The notes under the pieces were generated by a model. The model saw only the letters and a list, made by a program, of their open reading frames with translations, was not told where the DNA came from and did not search any database. 15,300 bases of DNA from a bacterium (lineage in GTDB: Bacteria; 4484-113; JAGGVC01), in assembly GCA_039961635.1 (NCBI GenBank), contig JABRWB010000023.1:1-15300 (forward strand), given 5' to 3'. Below are positions 8,755 through 15,300 of the stretch, in pieces. Each line of letters begins with the position of its first letter. Position 1 is the stretch's first letter. Made by a program: the position numbers and the translations under genes.

Positions 8755-9429
8755 CTATCTGCTTCGCCCGATACCGACTCGCGCGCAAAATTCCGCCACG
8801 GGGCACGCGGAGCAATACGGCGCAACCGGCAGGCAGCACTCCTGGCCGTGCCTGACCAGCGTGAAGTTCACCGTCCGGTGGCGGGAAGCCGGAAGCAGCT
8901 CACGGAGCTGCATTTCGGTGTCGAGGACGTCGTCGGACTCCACCCAGCCCAACCTGTTCGATATGCGGTGGACGTGGGTGTCCACACAGATTTCGGCTTG
9001 GCCGAACGCGACCGAAAGCACAAGGTTCGCAACCTTGCGCCCGACTCCGGGAAGCGCCATCAGTTCGTCGCGCGTCGAGGGGACTGTTCCGCCGTGCGCA
9101 TCGAGCAGAATCCGGGCGGTTTCGCGGACCGCTTTGGACTTCTGATTGTAAAAGCCAACCGGCCTGATCAATTCCTTCAACTTGCGCTCTGGAACCGCCG
9201 CGAGTTTGAGCGGGTCGGGCGCAATCTTGAACAGCTTCCGGCATACGGGCGCGGTCTGCGTGTCCTTCGTGCGCGCCGAAAGGATTCCCCCGATAAGTAC
9301 GCGGTACGGATCGCGGCCCGTAACTTCCGCAAGTTCGTGCGTTCTGTATTCAGCCGCAAGTTTGTCCAGCACCGCGTTGACACGGCGCGTGCGCGCGGTT
9401 TTGGAAAGCGAAAGTATCGGCGCGGCCAC
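8755..9429 (-). CDS. nth: Endonuclease III (DNA glycosylase/AP lyase)
   Basis: The product removes oxidised pyrimidines in base excision repair. The helix-hairpin-helix LPGVGRKVANLVL carries the catalytic Lys (residue 132 from this start). VDTHVHRISNRLGW carries the catalytic Asp (150). The C-terminal iron-sulfur site is C-x6-C-x2-C-x5-C (CLPVAPYCSACPVAEFC), as in E. coli Nth. I chose GTG 9429, whose first base is the last base of the upstream TAG stop (TAGTG), giving 224 residues, normal for the family. An ATG at 9471 would add 14 Arg/Gly-rich residues and overlap the deacetylase by 43 bases, without a ribosome site. It is coupled to the deacetylase gene. Confidence 0.95.
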   Translation of the reverse strand: MAAPILSLSKTARTRRVNAVLDKLAAEYRTHELAEVTGRDPYRVLIGGILSARTKDTQTAPVCRKLFKIAPDPLKLAAVPERKLKELIRPVGFYNQKSKAVRETARILLDAHGGTVPSTRDELMALPGVGRKVANLVLSVAFGQAEICVDTHVHRISNRLGWVESDDVLDTEMQLRELLPASRHRTVNFTLVRHGQECCLPVAPYCSACPVAEFCARVGIGRSR

Positions 9430-11222
9430 TATCCCGGCCCCGCGTGCGACTCGACCGCGGCGTCGCCCCATCGGTAAACAAGATAAATCGGCTCCGCGGC
9501 TATCCTGACCTTGGTTCCACGAGTCAATCTGGTGTAAGTTTGCAATCCGGTTTCGGTCACCGCGACGGCTTCGAGATGCTCGTCTTCGGACTTAACGATC
9601 AACTCGTGCGCCTCACCCGTGCGCGAGAAGCACATCAGCACGATGCGGTTGTACCCGGTGAACCGCGCTATCTCCACATCGGCCGGCATTCCCCAGCGCG
9701 AGCGGATGTCGACCGCCGGGTCGTAAGTGAAGCTGCCGGAAAGCTGGCGGAATCGGAAAAACCGGACAAGTTCCGCGCCCACAACCGGATCGTCGCCGAG
9801 CGTTTCAGGCGTAACGAGGATGCATATGCTGCGCCGCTTTTGCCTGACGAGGTCGATGTAATTCCTTAAAAGCGTGCCATCCGCCTGCAGACAGAAAATC
9901 GGGTAGCCCATCTTGTTCACGACAGTGCGCGCCGGCGCGCCTTTCACAGGCGACTGAAACGAAGCGCCATCGTCGCCGGTGTCGTTGACGATCGCTATCG
10001 CGTCGAATCCCGCGGCTGCGTAAAGCGCCGCCAGCCGGTTCGGATCGAGCAGCTCAAGCTCCGAAGCGCGCACGGCCATAAGAAGCGGCGGACGAGGATA
10101 ATACGCGGGATCGACCTCCTGCCCCGAGCTGTCTGTAAGCACCAGCCTTATATCTCTGCCCGATGGGACCAGCTCCAGCGCGTTGTGCGGCGGGAAATAA
10201 AAATTCGGCGGGACGTTGCTGCGAGTTCCCAGCCCCGGCGGAAGATCCTCGTTTTCGATGTACGCCAAGTTGGAAAACACTCCGTCCGTGCCGTCCCCGC
10301 CGGCGAGCTTCAATTCCGAAAGCTTAACCTCGCCGCCGCCGGATTTTGGAATGTATATTCGAATCGGCGTGCCATCGGGACCGATAATGTCCTCGGTATC
10401 GTAAAGCCGCTTGCGAAGCTCTTCGGGCATCTTCGACGGCTCGGTTTCTTCCGGCGGGATTCCGCCGGCAAGCCTGAACCACTCCGAAGCGGTGACCGTT
10501 ACGTATCCGTTTTTTTCCAGCGACGAAAGAATAATATCCAGCGCGGCAGGAGTTTGCGCGTTGGTTCCATGCATGAGAATAACCGCGCCGTTGTGCAGTC
10601 CGCCCAGCGCGCGCGAAACAATCTTGTCGACGCCGGGCAGCTGCCAGTCGAGCGTGTCTATACTCCAAAGAAGTGAAATCAGGCCCGCGTCGCGGATGGC
10701 CTTGTTGACGCGCGCGTCGAAGTCGCCGAAGGGCGGCCGGAAAAATACCGGCGTCACTCCGCAGGTTTCCTTGACTATCCGCTGGGTGTCGGATATCTCG
10801 GACGCAAGCCCAGCCGCGCTAAGCGACGTCATCCTGGGATGGCTGTAGCTGTGATTGCCTATCTCATGCCCGGCGGCAACCATTTTTCGCGCCTGATCGG
10901 GAAATGCTTTCACGCGTCCCCCGTTCACGAAGAACGTAGCCCGCGCCTTGTGCTTTAAAAGAACGTCAAGTATCTGCTCGCAATAGACGGGATGCGGCAC
11001 GTCATCGATCGTTATGGCGACGAATTTGAAATCCTTTCGCGATAGCGCTTCAGGGTTGAGCTGCTTGGAATCGTTCGGAAGCAGGTAATCGCGGTGCGAC
11101 AAAAGCGCGGGCGCGGCGGCCAAATTCAGCCCAACGGCCGCTGTCAACAAACAAACCGAAAACAAGCGCGCAAACAGCTTGAATGAAATACCAATTCCAG
11201 CAGACACGGGCGGATTATACAT
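9429..11222 (-). CDS. Secreted NodB-type polysaccharide deacetylase with a long unassigned C-terminal region
   Basis: The 597-residue product has an N-terminal signal or anchor (about 14-38). The NodB domain (about 65-255) has all five motifs: TIDDVPH (71-77, Asp 73 and 74), NHSYSHP (123-129), RPPFG (162-166), DTLDW (189-193) and LMHG (216-219). It should remove acetyl groups from a cell-envelope or extracellular polysaccharide outside the cytoplasm. Residues 270-597 are not recognised: they include a PPLLMAVRASELELLDPNRL stretch, a possible alpha/beta barrel part (GFDAIAIVND, then ICILVTPETL) and a beta-rich end. This roughly doubles the size of the usual enzyme. The ATG at 11222 lacks a ribosome site and is followed by TATAAT, so the GTG at 11207 is an alternative start. 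Its end is coupled to nth. Confidence 0.88.
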   Translation of the reverse strand: MYNPPVSAGIGISFKLFARLFSVCLLTAAVGLNLAAAPALLSHRDYLLPNDSKQLNPEALSRKDFKFVAITIDDVPHPVYCEQILDVLLKHKARATFFVNGGRVKAFPDQARKMVAAGHEIGNHSYSHPRMTSLSAAGLASEISDTQRIVKETCGVTPVFFRPPFGDFDARVNKAIRDAGLISLLWSIDTLDWQLPGVDKIVSRALGGLHNGAVILMHGTNAQTPAALDIILSSLEKNGYVTVTASEWFRLAGGIPPEETEPSKMPEELRKRLYDTEDIIGPDGTPIRIYIPKSGGGEVKLSELKLAGGDGTDGVFSNLAYIENEDLPPGLGTRSNVPPNFYFPPHNALELVPSGRDIRLVLTDSSGQEVDPAYYPRPPLLMAVRASELELLDPNRLAALYAAAGFDAIAIVNDTGDDGASFQSPVKGAPARTVVNKMGYPIFCLQADGTLLRNYIDLVRQKRRSICILVTPETLGDDPVVGAELVRFFRFRQLSGSFTYDPAVDIRSRWGMPADVEIARFTGYNRIVLMCFSRTGEAHELIVKSEDEHLEAVAVTETGLQTYTRLTRGTKVRIAAEPIYLVYRWGDAAVESHAGPG

Positions 11223-11345
11223 CGAGGAGCCGCCCCATCAGCCCAGCCGTTATCCGGTCTGGTATCATGCGGCGCCCGCACGACGCGTTGCGCCGAACAT
11301 GCCGGCGCGCGCGTCCGTCAAACAGCCGTTCTGTGAGGACTCATC
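11223..11345. promoter_or_regulatory. Divergent spacer between the deacetylase and TPR-like genes
   Basis: This 123-base spacer must carry promoters for both strands. The only clear site is GAGGA before the GTG at 11346. TATCAT at about 11262 (+) and TATAAT just inside the deacetylase frame (-) are possible -10 boxes without convincing -35 partners. Confidence 0.3.
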
Positions 11346-12878
11346 GTGAATCAAACCACAAAAAGCATGATTGTAGTCGTCGTCATATTGGCGGCGATGC
11401 TGGCCGCCGCCTGGTATTTATCGAAAGGCAGTCCGGGCGGACCGCGGCCGCGGTCGACTTATTCCGAAAAGGACGGACAGCTTCCTAATTCCGGCCAGCC
11501 GCAACCGGAAAAGCTGCAGCGGTGCGACGGACTGGTCATAAACGCCTGGAAACGGTTGTCCATTTTGGAAAGCGAGTTCATTTCCAGATTCGAGGCGGCG
11601 ACACCCGAGCAAAAAAGCGAAATGCGCTCGGAGCAGACAGCGCTTTTATTTTCCTACGAGCCTTACGAAAATCCTGACGTGCCGATCCCGGCGAACGATG
11701 AGAAAGACACGCCTGCCGAGCGCGCCCGGAAAGAAATTTGGAGAGTTGGCAGGCAATTCGAAACATCGATCAAGCAGAATCCGGGAAACGCCAACAACTA
11801 TGCAAGTTACGCGGTGTTTTTAAAGCCGCGGAACGAAGTTTTGGCAGTCAAGAATTTCAAAGAGGCCATTTCGCTTTGGCCCGAAAATTACGTTTTCCAT
11901 TTTCTTCTCGCCGATTATCTTTACAGGAGCGTAACAAGCAACCGCTACACAGTATTCAAAGGCGAGCACCCGGTTCTTAGAAGGTTGAAAAACGAAAAGG
12001 AAATACTTCATGAGCTCGACCTGGCGATAAAATACGATCCGAACAATCCATTTCTATTGATTTACCGGGGACAGGTGCTGATTTCGCTCGGCAAAGACGC
12101 CGTGGAAATAATGAATGAATTCGAAAGGGCGCTCGATACGCCCGGCAATTCCTTTTACATAATACCGCCGCCCCGACCGGCCAAAATGCAATACTGGTAC
12201 GACTCCGAAAGCCTGGTCGCAAGGATAACGGAATTGAATTACGCTTTTGAAGGAAACTACGGTTTTTATTTGGACGGCGTAATCGAAAGATACATCAGCG
12301 ACGGCGGCCTGCGGGAAGCCGCGGAGAGGAAAGGCCCCAAGGTCTTTTCGGACATGTACAGAATCATCGAAAAGATGGCAAAGACCATGCCGATGGACAA
12401 AAGCTATTTCTACCTCACCGAACTCGTGGGGCGCGAAATGGTTAAATATTACGAAGATCACGGCGGAGGGGAGCCGGCCGAGCTCGCGCGCAAAACGCTT
12501 GATGCGTCGTTTAAGGTGGAAAGCGAAATCCGCAAATTCTGCAAAACCAACAAAGCTTGGGCGGAACGCCTGCCGGAGGGGGTGGAACCCACCGATCCAA
12601 AAAGCGTTTCGCTTAAGTTCATCGAAACCAAGCTGCGACGCAACAATCCATCGATGCGCGATATCCTGAAAAAGTATCATCCCAGATTCATCCGGGAATC
12701 ATTGGAGCTGGCCGAGAAGTTCCCCGTCGAAGCCGATCCAAGCAAAAAGGGTGCGTACTGGAAACCGAAACTTCCCAAGCCCGCCCAAACCGATCCCGAT
12801 CCGGACCAGCCGTTTGCGGAAGAAGTTCCGAAAACGCCTTCCGAAGCTCCCCCTGGGGGGGACGACGGCGGCGAATAG
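11346..12878 (+). CDS. Membrane-anchored TPR-like protein of unknown function
   Basis: The 510-residue product starts at GTG 11346 with GAGGA six bases upstream. Residues 8-25 form a single hydrophobic anchor (MIVVVVILAAMLAAAWYL). A Pro/Gly-rich linker (28-56) follows. Residues 133-265 are helical with two TPR-like units: AVKNFKEAISLWPENY near 167-182 and LHELDLAIKYDPNNPFLLIY near 221-240. The rest is mostly helical, ending in an acidic Pro/Asp-rich tail (about 477-510). The bulk should lie outside the cytoplasmic membrane, as a scaffold or assembly factor. Exact partners are unknown. Ten bases separate it from rlmN, so they probably share a transcript. Confidence 0.75.
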   Translation: MNQTTKSMIVVVVILAAMLAAAWYLSKGSPGGPRPRSTYSEKDGQLPNSGQPQPEKLQRCDGLVINAWKRLSILESEFISRFEAATPEQKSEMRSEQTALLFSYEPYENPDVPIPANDEKDTPAERARKEIWRVGRQFETSIKQNPGNANNYASYAVFLKPRNEVLAVKNFKEAISLWPENYVFHFLLADYLYRSVTSNRYTVFKGEHPVLRRLKNEKEILHELDLAIKYDPNNPFLLIYRGQVLISLGKDAVEIMNEFERALDTPGNSFYIIPPPRPAKMQYWYDSESLVARITELNYAFEGNYGFYLDGVIERYISDGGLREAAERKGPKVFSDMYRIIEKMAKTMPMDKSYFYLTELVGREMVKYYEDHGGGEPAELARKTLDASFKVESEIRKFCKTNKAWAERLPEGVEPTDPKSVSLKFIETKLRRNNPSMRDILKKYHPRFIRESLELAEKFPVEADPSKKGAYWKPKLPKPAQTDPDPDQPFAEEVPKTPSEAPPGGDDGGE

Positions 12879-12887
12879 GCACCCGAA

Positions 12888-14099
12888 ATGATTATCGATT
12901 CGCCGCAACAAAAAAGCACCGGAATGAGTATTTCCGCAATCGGAATTACGCCGGAAAGCTGGCGCGCTTATTTCGATTCAATCGGCGAGCCGAAGTACCG
13001 CGCAAAGCAAGCATTCGCCGCGGTTCATGCGGAAAAAATAGATTCCTGGAGCGGCGCTTCCACGCTGCCGAAGCCTCTTAGGAATAGGCTCGAATTCGAA
13101 GCGCCAATCGTGCATCTTAAGCTGTTGCGAGAGGCCAAAAGCGCAGACAATACAGTAAAGCTCCTTTTCGAGCCGGAGCCGGGCAGTTTAATTGAAACAG
13201 TGCTAATTCCGACGCGCTACGGCCCCGCGCTTTGCATGTCCAGCCAGATCGGCTGCCCCGTCGGATGCCTGTTCTGCCAGACCGGCCAGATGGGGCTGGG
13301 CCGCAACCTCGCGACAGAGGAAATAGTCAGCCAATTCATGCAGGCGGAAAAATACGCAGGCGGAGAACTTCACAGCGTGATTATGATGGGAATGGGCGAG
13401 CCGATGCTGAACGTCGAGGCCGTATCGAATGCGCTCGCGATTCTCACGCATCCGAAAGGCCGTCATTTCTCCGCGCGGCGGATTACCGTCAGCACCGTCG
13501 GCTACCCGGCGCGCATCCGCGAGATGGCCGAGCGCGGATGGAAGTACAATCTCGCACTGTCTCTCCACGCGACCAACGAAGCGACGCGCAACCGGCTGAT
13601 TCCGGTTTCATCCAAGCAGCCCATGTCCGAAATATTCGAAGCGCTCGAGAGTTACCAGATGGCGTCGAAGTCCGAAATCACGCTCGAATATATTCTGCTG
13701 GACGGAATCAACACGTCGCCGCACGACGCGCGCGCGCTTGCGCACCTCTCGCGCTGGGGATGGCGCGCCGAGATCGAGGACGAAAAGTGGCTCAAGGGAT
13801 TTTTCGCCCGCGGCGCGCGCGGCGCGCCGTTCACGCGCGATTCGTGGAAAGTCAATCTAATTCCGTACAACCCGACTTCGCCGAACGCTAAAACGCTGAA
13901 GCGGCTCGCGGGCTCGCCCGCCTCGCAGTCGCCCGCGGCCGGGCCGTGGACGCTGCGCTGCCCGTCCGACGCCGACATGGAGGCGTTCGCCGCGCTCGTG
14001 GACAGACTCGGCGCGCGCGTGACGCTGCGCAAGCCGCGCGGCCGTGACATCGGCGCCGCCTGCGGGCAGCTGGGGAAGGTCGGGACGAACCAAAGCTAG
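12888..14099 (+). CDS. rlmN: Dual-specificity 23S rRNA/tRNA adenine-C2 methyltransferase, enlarged C-terminus
   Basis: This radical SAM enzyme methylates A2503 of 23S rRNA and A37 of some tRNAs. The cluster motif CPVGCLFC supplies Cys 123, 127 and 130; the methyl-accepting and catalytic cysteines are C116 (in LCMSSQ) and C392 (in AACGQL). Other family motifs are MMGMGEPMLN, SLHATNEATRNRLIP and VNLIPYNP. The N-terminal cysteines sit two places before their E. coli equivalents but C392 sits 37 after C355, so about 39 residues are added between them. Most lie at 287-320 (RWGWRAEIEDEKWLKGFF onward) and 336-357. ATG 12888 is used; ATG 12924 is possible, and neither has a strong ribosome site. Confidence 0.94.
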   Translation: MIIDSPQQKSTGMSISAIGITPESWRAYFDSIGEPKYRAKQAFAAVHAEKIDSWSGASTLPKPLRNRLEFEAPIVHLKLLREAKSADNTVKLLFEPEPGSLIETVLIPTRYGPALCMSSQIGCPVGCLFCQTGQMGLGRNLATEEIVSQFMQAEKYAGGELHSVIMMGMGEPMLNVEAVSNALAILTHPKGRHFSARRITVSTVGYPARIREMAERGWKYNLALSLHATNEATRNRLIPVSSKQPMSEIFEALESYQMASKSEITLEYILLDGINTSPHDARALAHLSRWGWRAEIEDEKWLKGFFARGARGAPFTRDSWKVNLIPYNPTSPNAKTLKRLAGSPASQSPAAGPWTLRCPSDADMEAFAALVDRLGARVTLRKPRGRDIGAACGQLGKVGTNQS

Positions 14100-14235
14100 A
14101 ACGAATGCATGTTCTTTTATATGTCCGCGTGCCGCGAAAAAAAAATTCAGCCGCGGAAAACAAAATTGCAAAGAGAGTGATGAAATTCGTCCAGTGAAAC
14201 GTAAGCTAGATTGCCGAGCAAAGGAGGCTGGTCTA
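14100..14235. other. AT-richer spacer after rlmN
   Basis: This is the start of a compositional change from GC-rich rlmN to a more AT-rich region that lasts to about 14960. It holds a run of nine A's (about 14138-14146) between weak CCGCG and CGCGG arms, and ends in a strong Shine-Dalgarno AAGGAGG at 14221-14227. No convincing -35/-10 pair was found. Confidence 0.4.
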
Positions 14236-14415
14236 ATGAAGGTAGTTGAGGCGGCTGCGGTAATTGCAGTTGCGATCTTTATTCATCTTTTTATCGCCCC
14301 CGGCGATGCTCAGGACAGGCAGTCTGATCCTAAGCCAAAATGGACATATCTGCAAATCGTAAATGACCCGGAGTTTCAAAGTTATTCAGTCAACTCACGG
14401 ATAGTTATCCTTTGA
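14236..14415 (+). CDS. Signal-peptide N-terminal part of an interrupted gene
   Basis: The 59-residue product starts at ATG 14236, fixed by AAGGAGG eight bases upstream. A longer frame from 14044 is rejected because it runs through rlmN with unlike composition. The N-terminus (MKVVEAAAVIAVAIFIHLFI) is a signal peptide with a likely cleavage after PGDA. The mature part starts QDRQSDPKPKWTYLQIVNDP. The TGA at 14413 ends it, but the same frame stays open to 14872, reading RHFWDKGLFTARGG next. This is therefore probably one exported protein of about 212 codons split by a nonsense change or a sequencing error. I do not recognise the family. Confidence 0.6.
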   Translation: MKVVEAAAVIAVAIFIHLFIAPGDAQDRQSDPKPKWTYLQIVNDPEFQSYSVNSRIVIL

Positions 14416-14457
14416 AGGCACTTTTGGGACAAGGGATTATTCACCGCCCGAGGAGGA

Positions 14458-14874
14458 GTGTTTCCGAAGGGTATGACCCCCACCGGCATAAAGACTAAGT
14501 TTTATGCGTTTTCGGTAGACGCGACCGATAATGGAATCAACATTTTTCTACTATTCAACTCGAGCATGAGTCCTGAAATCCCAAACGCATTTAAAAACGA
14601 TCCTGAGTGTCGTGAATTCTATCCCCAGTATTGTCGCTATTATCTTCCCCTTGCAGAATCTATCGTAATCGGCCATGGGAACCTGAAACTGGATAAAATA
14701 GCAGCACGGATGAAATACGTTTTCGACTCCATTTGGTACATCCCAGGTGTATCTCTGGCGGCAATTCGCGCGTTCGCCGAACTTGCCCCCGCCGAATGCG
14801 GACATACAACATCGAACGGATATTGGGTGGACGAAAACGGCTTTAAACTGATATTGGGAAAGGAAGATAACTAA
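14458..14874 (+). CDS. C-terminal part of the interrupted signal-peptide gene
   Basis: The 138-codon frame is in the same frame as 14236-14415, separated only by the TGA at 14413 and 14 sense codons. GTG 14458 directly abuts AGGAGGA and ATG 14473 is about 16 bases from it, so neither is a good independent start. Re-initiation is thus weakly supported. The product has four cysteines (in DPECREFYPQYC, AEC and one just before, spread over the second half), hydrophobic strands such as INIFLLFNSS, and YWVDENGFKLILG near the end. No family recognised. Composition is lower in GC than rlmN, which suggests accessory DNA. Confidence 0.55.
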   Translation: MFPKGMTPTGIKTKFYAFSVDATDNGINIFLLFNSSMSPEIPNAFKNDPECREFYPQYCRYYLPLAESIVIGHGNLKLDKIAARMKYVFDSIWYIPGVSLAAIRAFAELAPAECGHTTSNGYWVDENGFKLILGKEDN

Positions 14875-14961
14875 GACCAAATCAATTCATAACGGCTTCA
14901 GTTAACCTTCACCCCGCGTTGTTTCCGGGCATAGACTCGTAACTACCGGTACCACTATTAG

Positions 14962-14993
14962 CTACTTCACTACCTCACTATCTCACTACTTAC
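14962..14993. repeat. Octamer tandem repeat carrying stop codons in all minus-strand frames
   Basis: Units CTACTTCA, CTACCTCA, CTATCTCA and CTACTTAC follow each other at 14962, 14970, 14978 and 14986. On the minus strand each full unit reads TGARRTAG and holds both TGA and TAG. Because eight is not a multiple of three, the copies shift frame and close all three. The right-edge gene stops in the second unit. Confidence 0.8.
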
Positions 14994-15300
14994 CAGGCTC
15001 TCCACCTTGCGCCCCTTGTGCCAGGCCAGGAACATCGCCGCGCTGTGGCGCAGCTTGGGGTGCGCCATCATGTTCGCTTTCTGGATGTTGAACCGAAGCT
15101 CGCGGATTTCCGGCTGGAGCGCGTCGCGGTAGATGCGGTATTCCTCCGCGGTCGCGGCGCGGCGTATGCGCCCGTTCGCGGCCATATGCGAAAACACCTT
15201 CCCGAGCGCCAGGCCGCAGGAAAGCCCGAAGCTTATCCCGTCGCCGGAGGACGGGCTGACCAGCCCCGCCGCCTCGCCCGCGGCGAACATCCCTCCCCCC
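14970..15300 (-). CDS. C-terminal part of a FAD-dependent, geranylgeranyl-reductase-like oxidoreductase
   Basis: The gene enters from the right edge, so its start and FAD-binding N-terminus are missing. The visible frame is open to the edge (GGG codons before the Met at 15290), so that Met is internal. It begins GGMFAAGEAAGLVSPSSGDG then ISFGLSCGLALGKVF, the second FAD-contact motif of the geranylgeranyl reductase / PHBH-like flavoprotein group, which often reduce isoprenoid chains. The remaining ~70 residues are helical and basic. The final residues SSEIVR are encoded by the octamer repeat, so the natural end may have been altered. The exact substrate is unknown. Confidence 0.8.
   Translation of the reverse strand, partial: GGGMFAAGEAAGLVSPSSGDGISFGLSCGLALGKVFSHMAANGRIRRAATAEEYRIYRDALQPEIRELRFNIQKANMMAHPKLRHSAAMFLAWHKGRKVESLVSSEIVR

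Noticed and set aside
8215-9477. 420-codon + strand frame opposite purA and nth
   Set aside because: It is a GC-rich shadow frame with Arg-rich composition; both minus-strand genes have full family motifs.
11207-11222. TATAAT next to the deacetylase ATG as a promoter -10
   Set aside because: No -35 at proper spacing, and it would remove the assigned start; kept only as a note on start choice.
14044-14415. 123-codon frame starting inside rlmN
   Set aside because: Its first ~64 codons run through the rlmN end and spacer with Arg/Lys-rich, non-protein-like sequence. The Shine-Dalgarno at 14221 and signal peptide place the start at 14236.
14413-14475. TGA as a selenocysteine codon
   Set aside because: No convincing SECIS-type hairpin directly after the TGA, no related selenoprotein recognised, and no Cys-like context.

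Overview
The window comes from a GC-rich, probably Gram-negative bacterium. No rRNA or marker gene is present that would name the phylum. Housekeeping genes with standard bacterial motifs (ruvX, a yqeG-type HAD phosphatase, purA, nth, rlmN) show it is chromosomal DNA. Strong Shine-Dalgarno sites and GTG/TTG starts occur throughout. Many products carry signal peptides or N-terminal anchors. The gene mix (secreted proline-rich protein, ankyrin protein, proteins of unknown family) suggests an uncultured lineage.

Left end (1-2620), accessory: the 3' end of a large proline-rich, probably secreted protein, whose last ~130 residues are an acidic, cysteine-patterned helical domain. A membrane-anchored ankyrin-repeat protein follows 7 bases later. 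A 148-codon gene then overlaps the ankyrin stop by four bases (ATGA). The tip domain and the ankyrin gene form an AT-richer block in GC-rich DNA. The 148-codon gene ends in sequence homologous to the stretch just before the variable part of the first gene, and a TAA replaces a conserved Glu codon. This layout resembles a polymorphic effector whose tip plus partner cassette sits between two related core ends. That is my main candidate for an undescribed system, but the function is inferred.

Middle (2624-8604): a small ferredoxin-fold-like (ABM/cyclase-like) protein lies downstream of a Cu+ P1B-type ATPase that carries two YHS and two CPMHP-type metal-binding modules. Divergent to it is a ruvX-yqeG pair. 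A 515-base convergent spacer separates this pair from purA, which has a good sigma70-type promoter.

Right part (8755-15300): a secreted NodB-type deacetylase with a long unassigned C-terminal half and nth form a minus-strand unit. Divergent to them are an anchored TPR-like protein and an enlarged rlmN. An AT-richer stretch follows with a signal-peptide gene interrupted by an in-frame TGA. At the right edge is the 3' end of a FAD-dependent geranylgeranyl-reductase-like gene, whose stop lies in an octamer tandem repeat that places stops in all three frames.

No tRNA, rRNA, CRISPR array or complete insertion sequence was seen.
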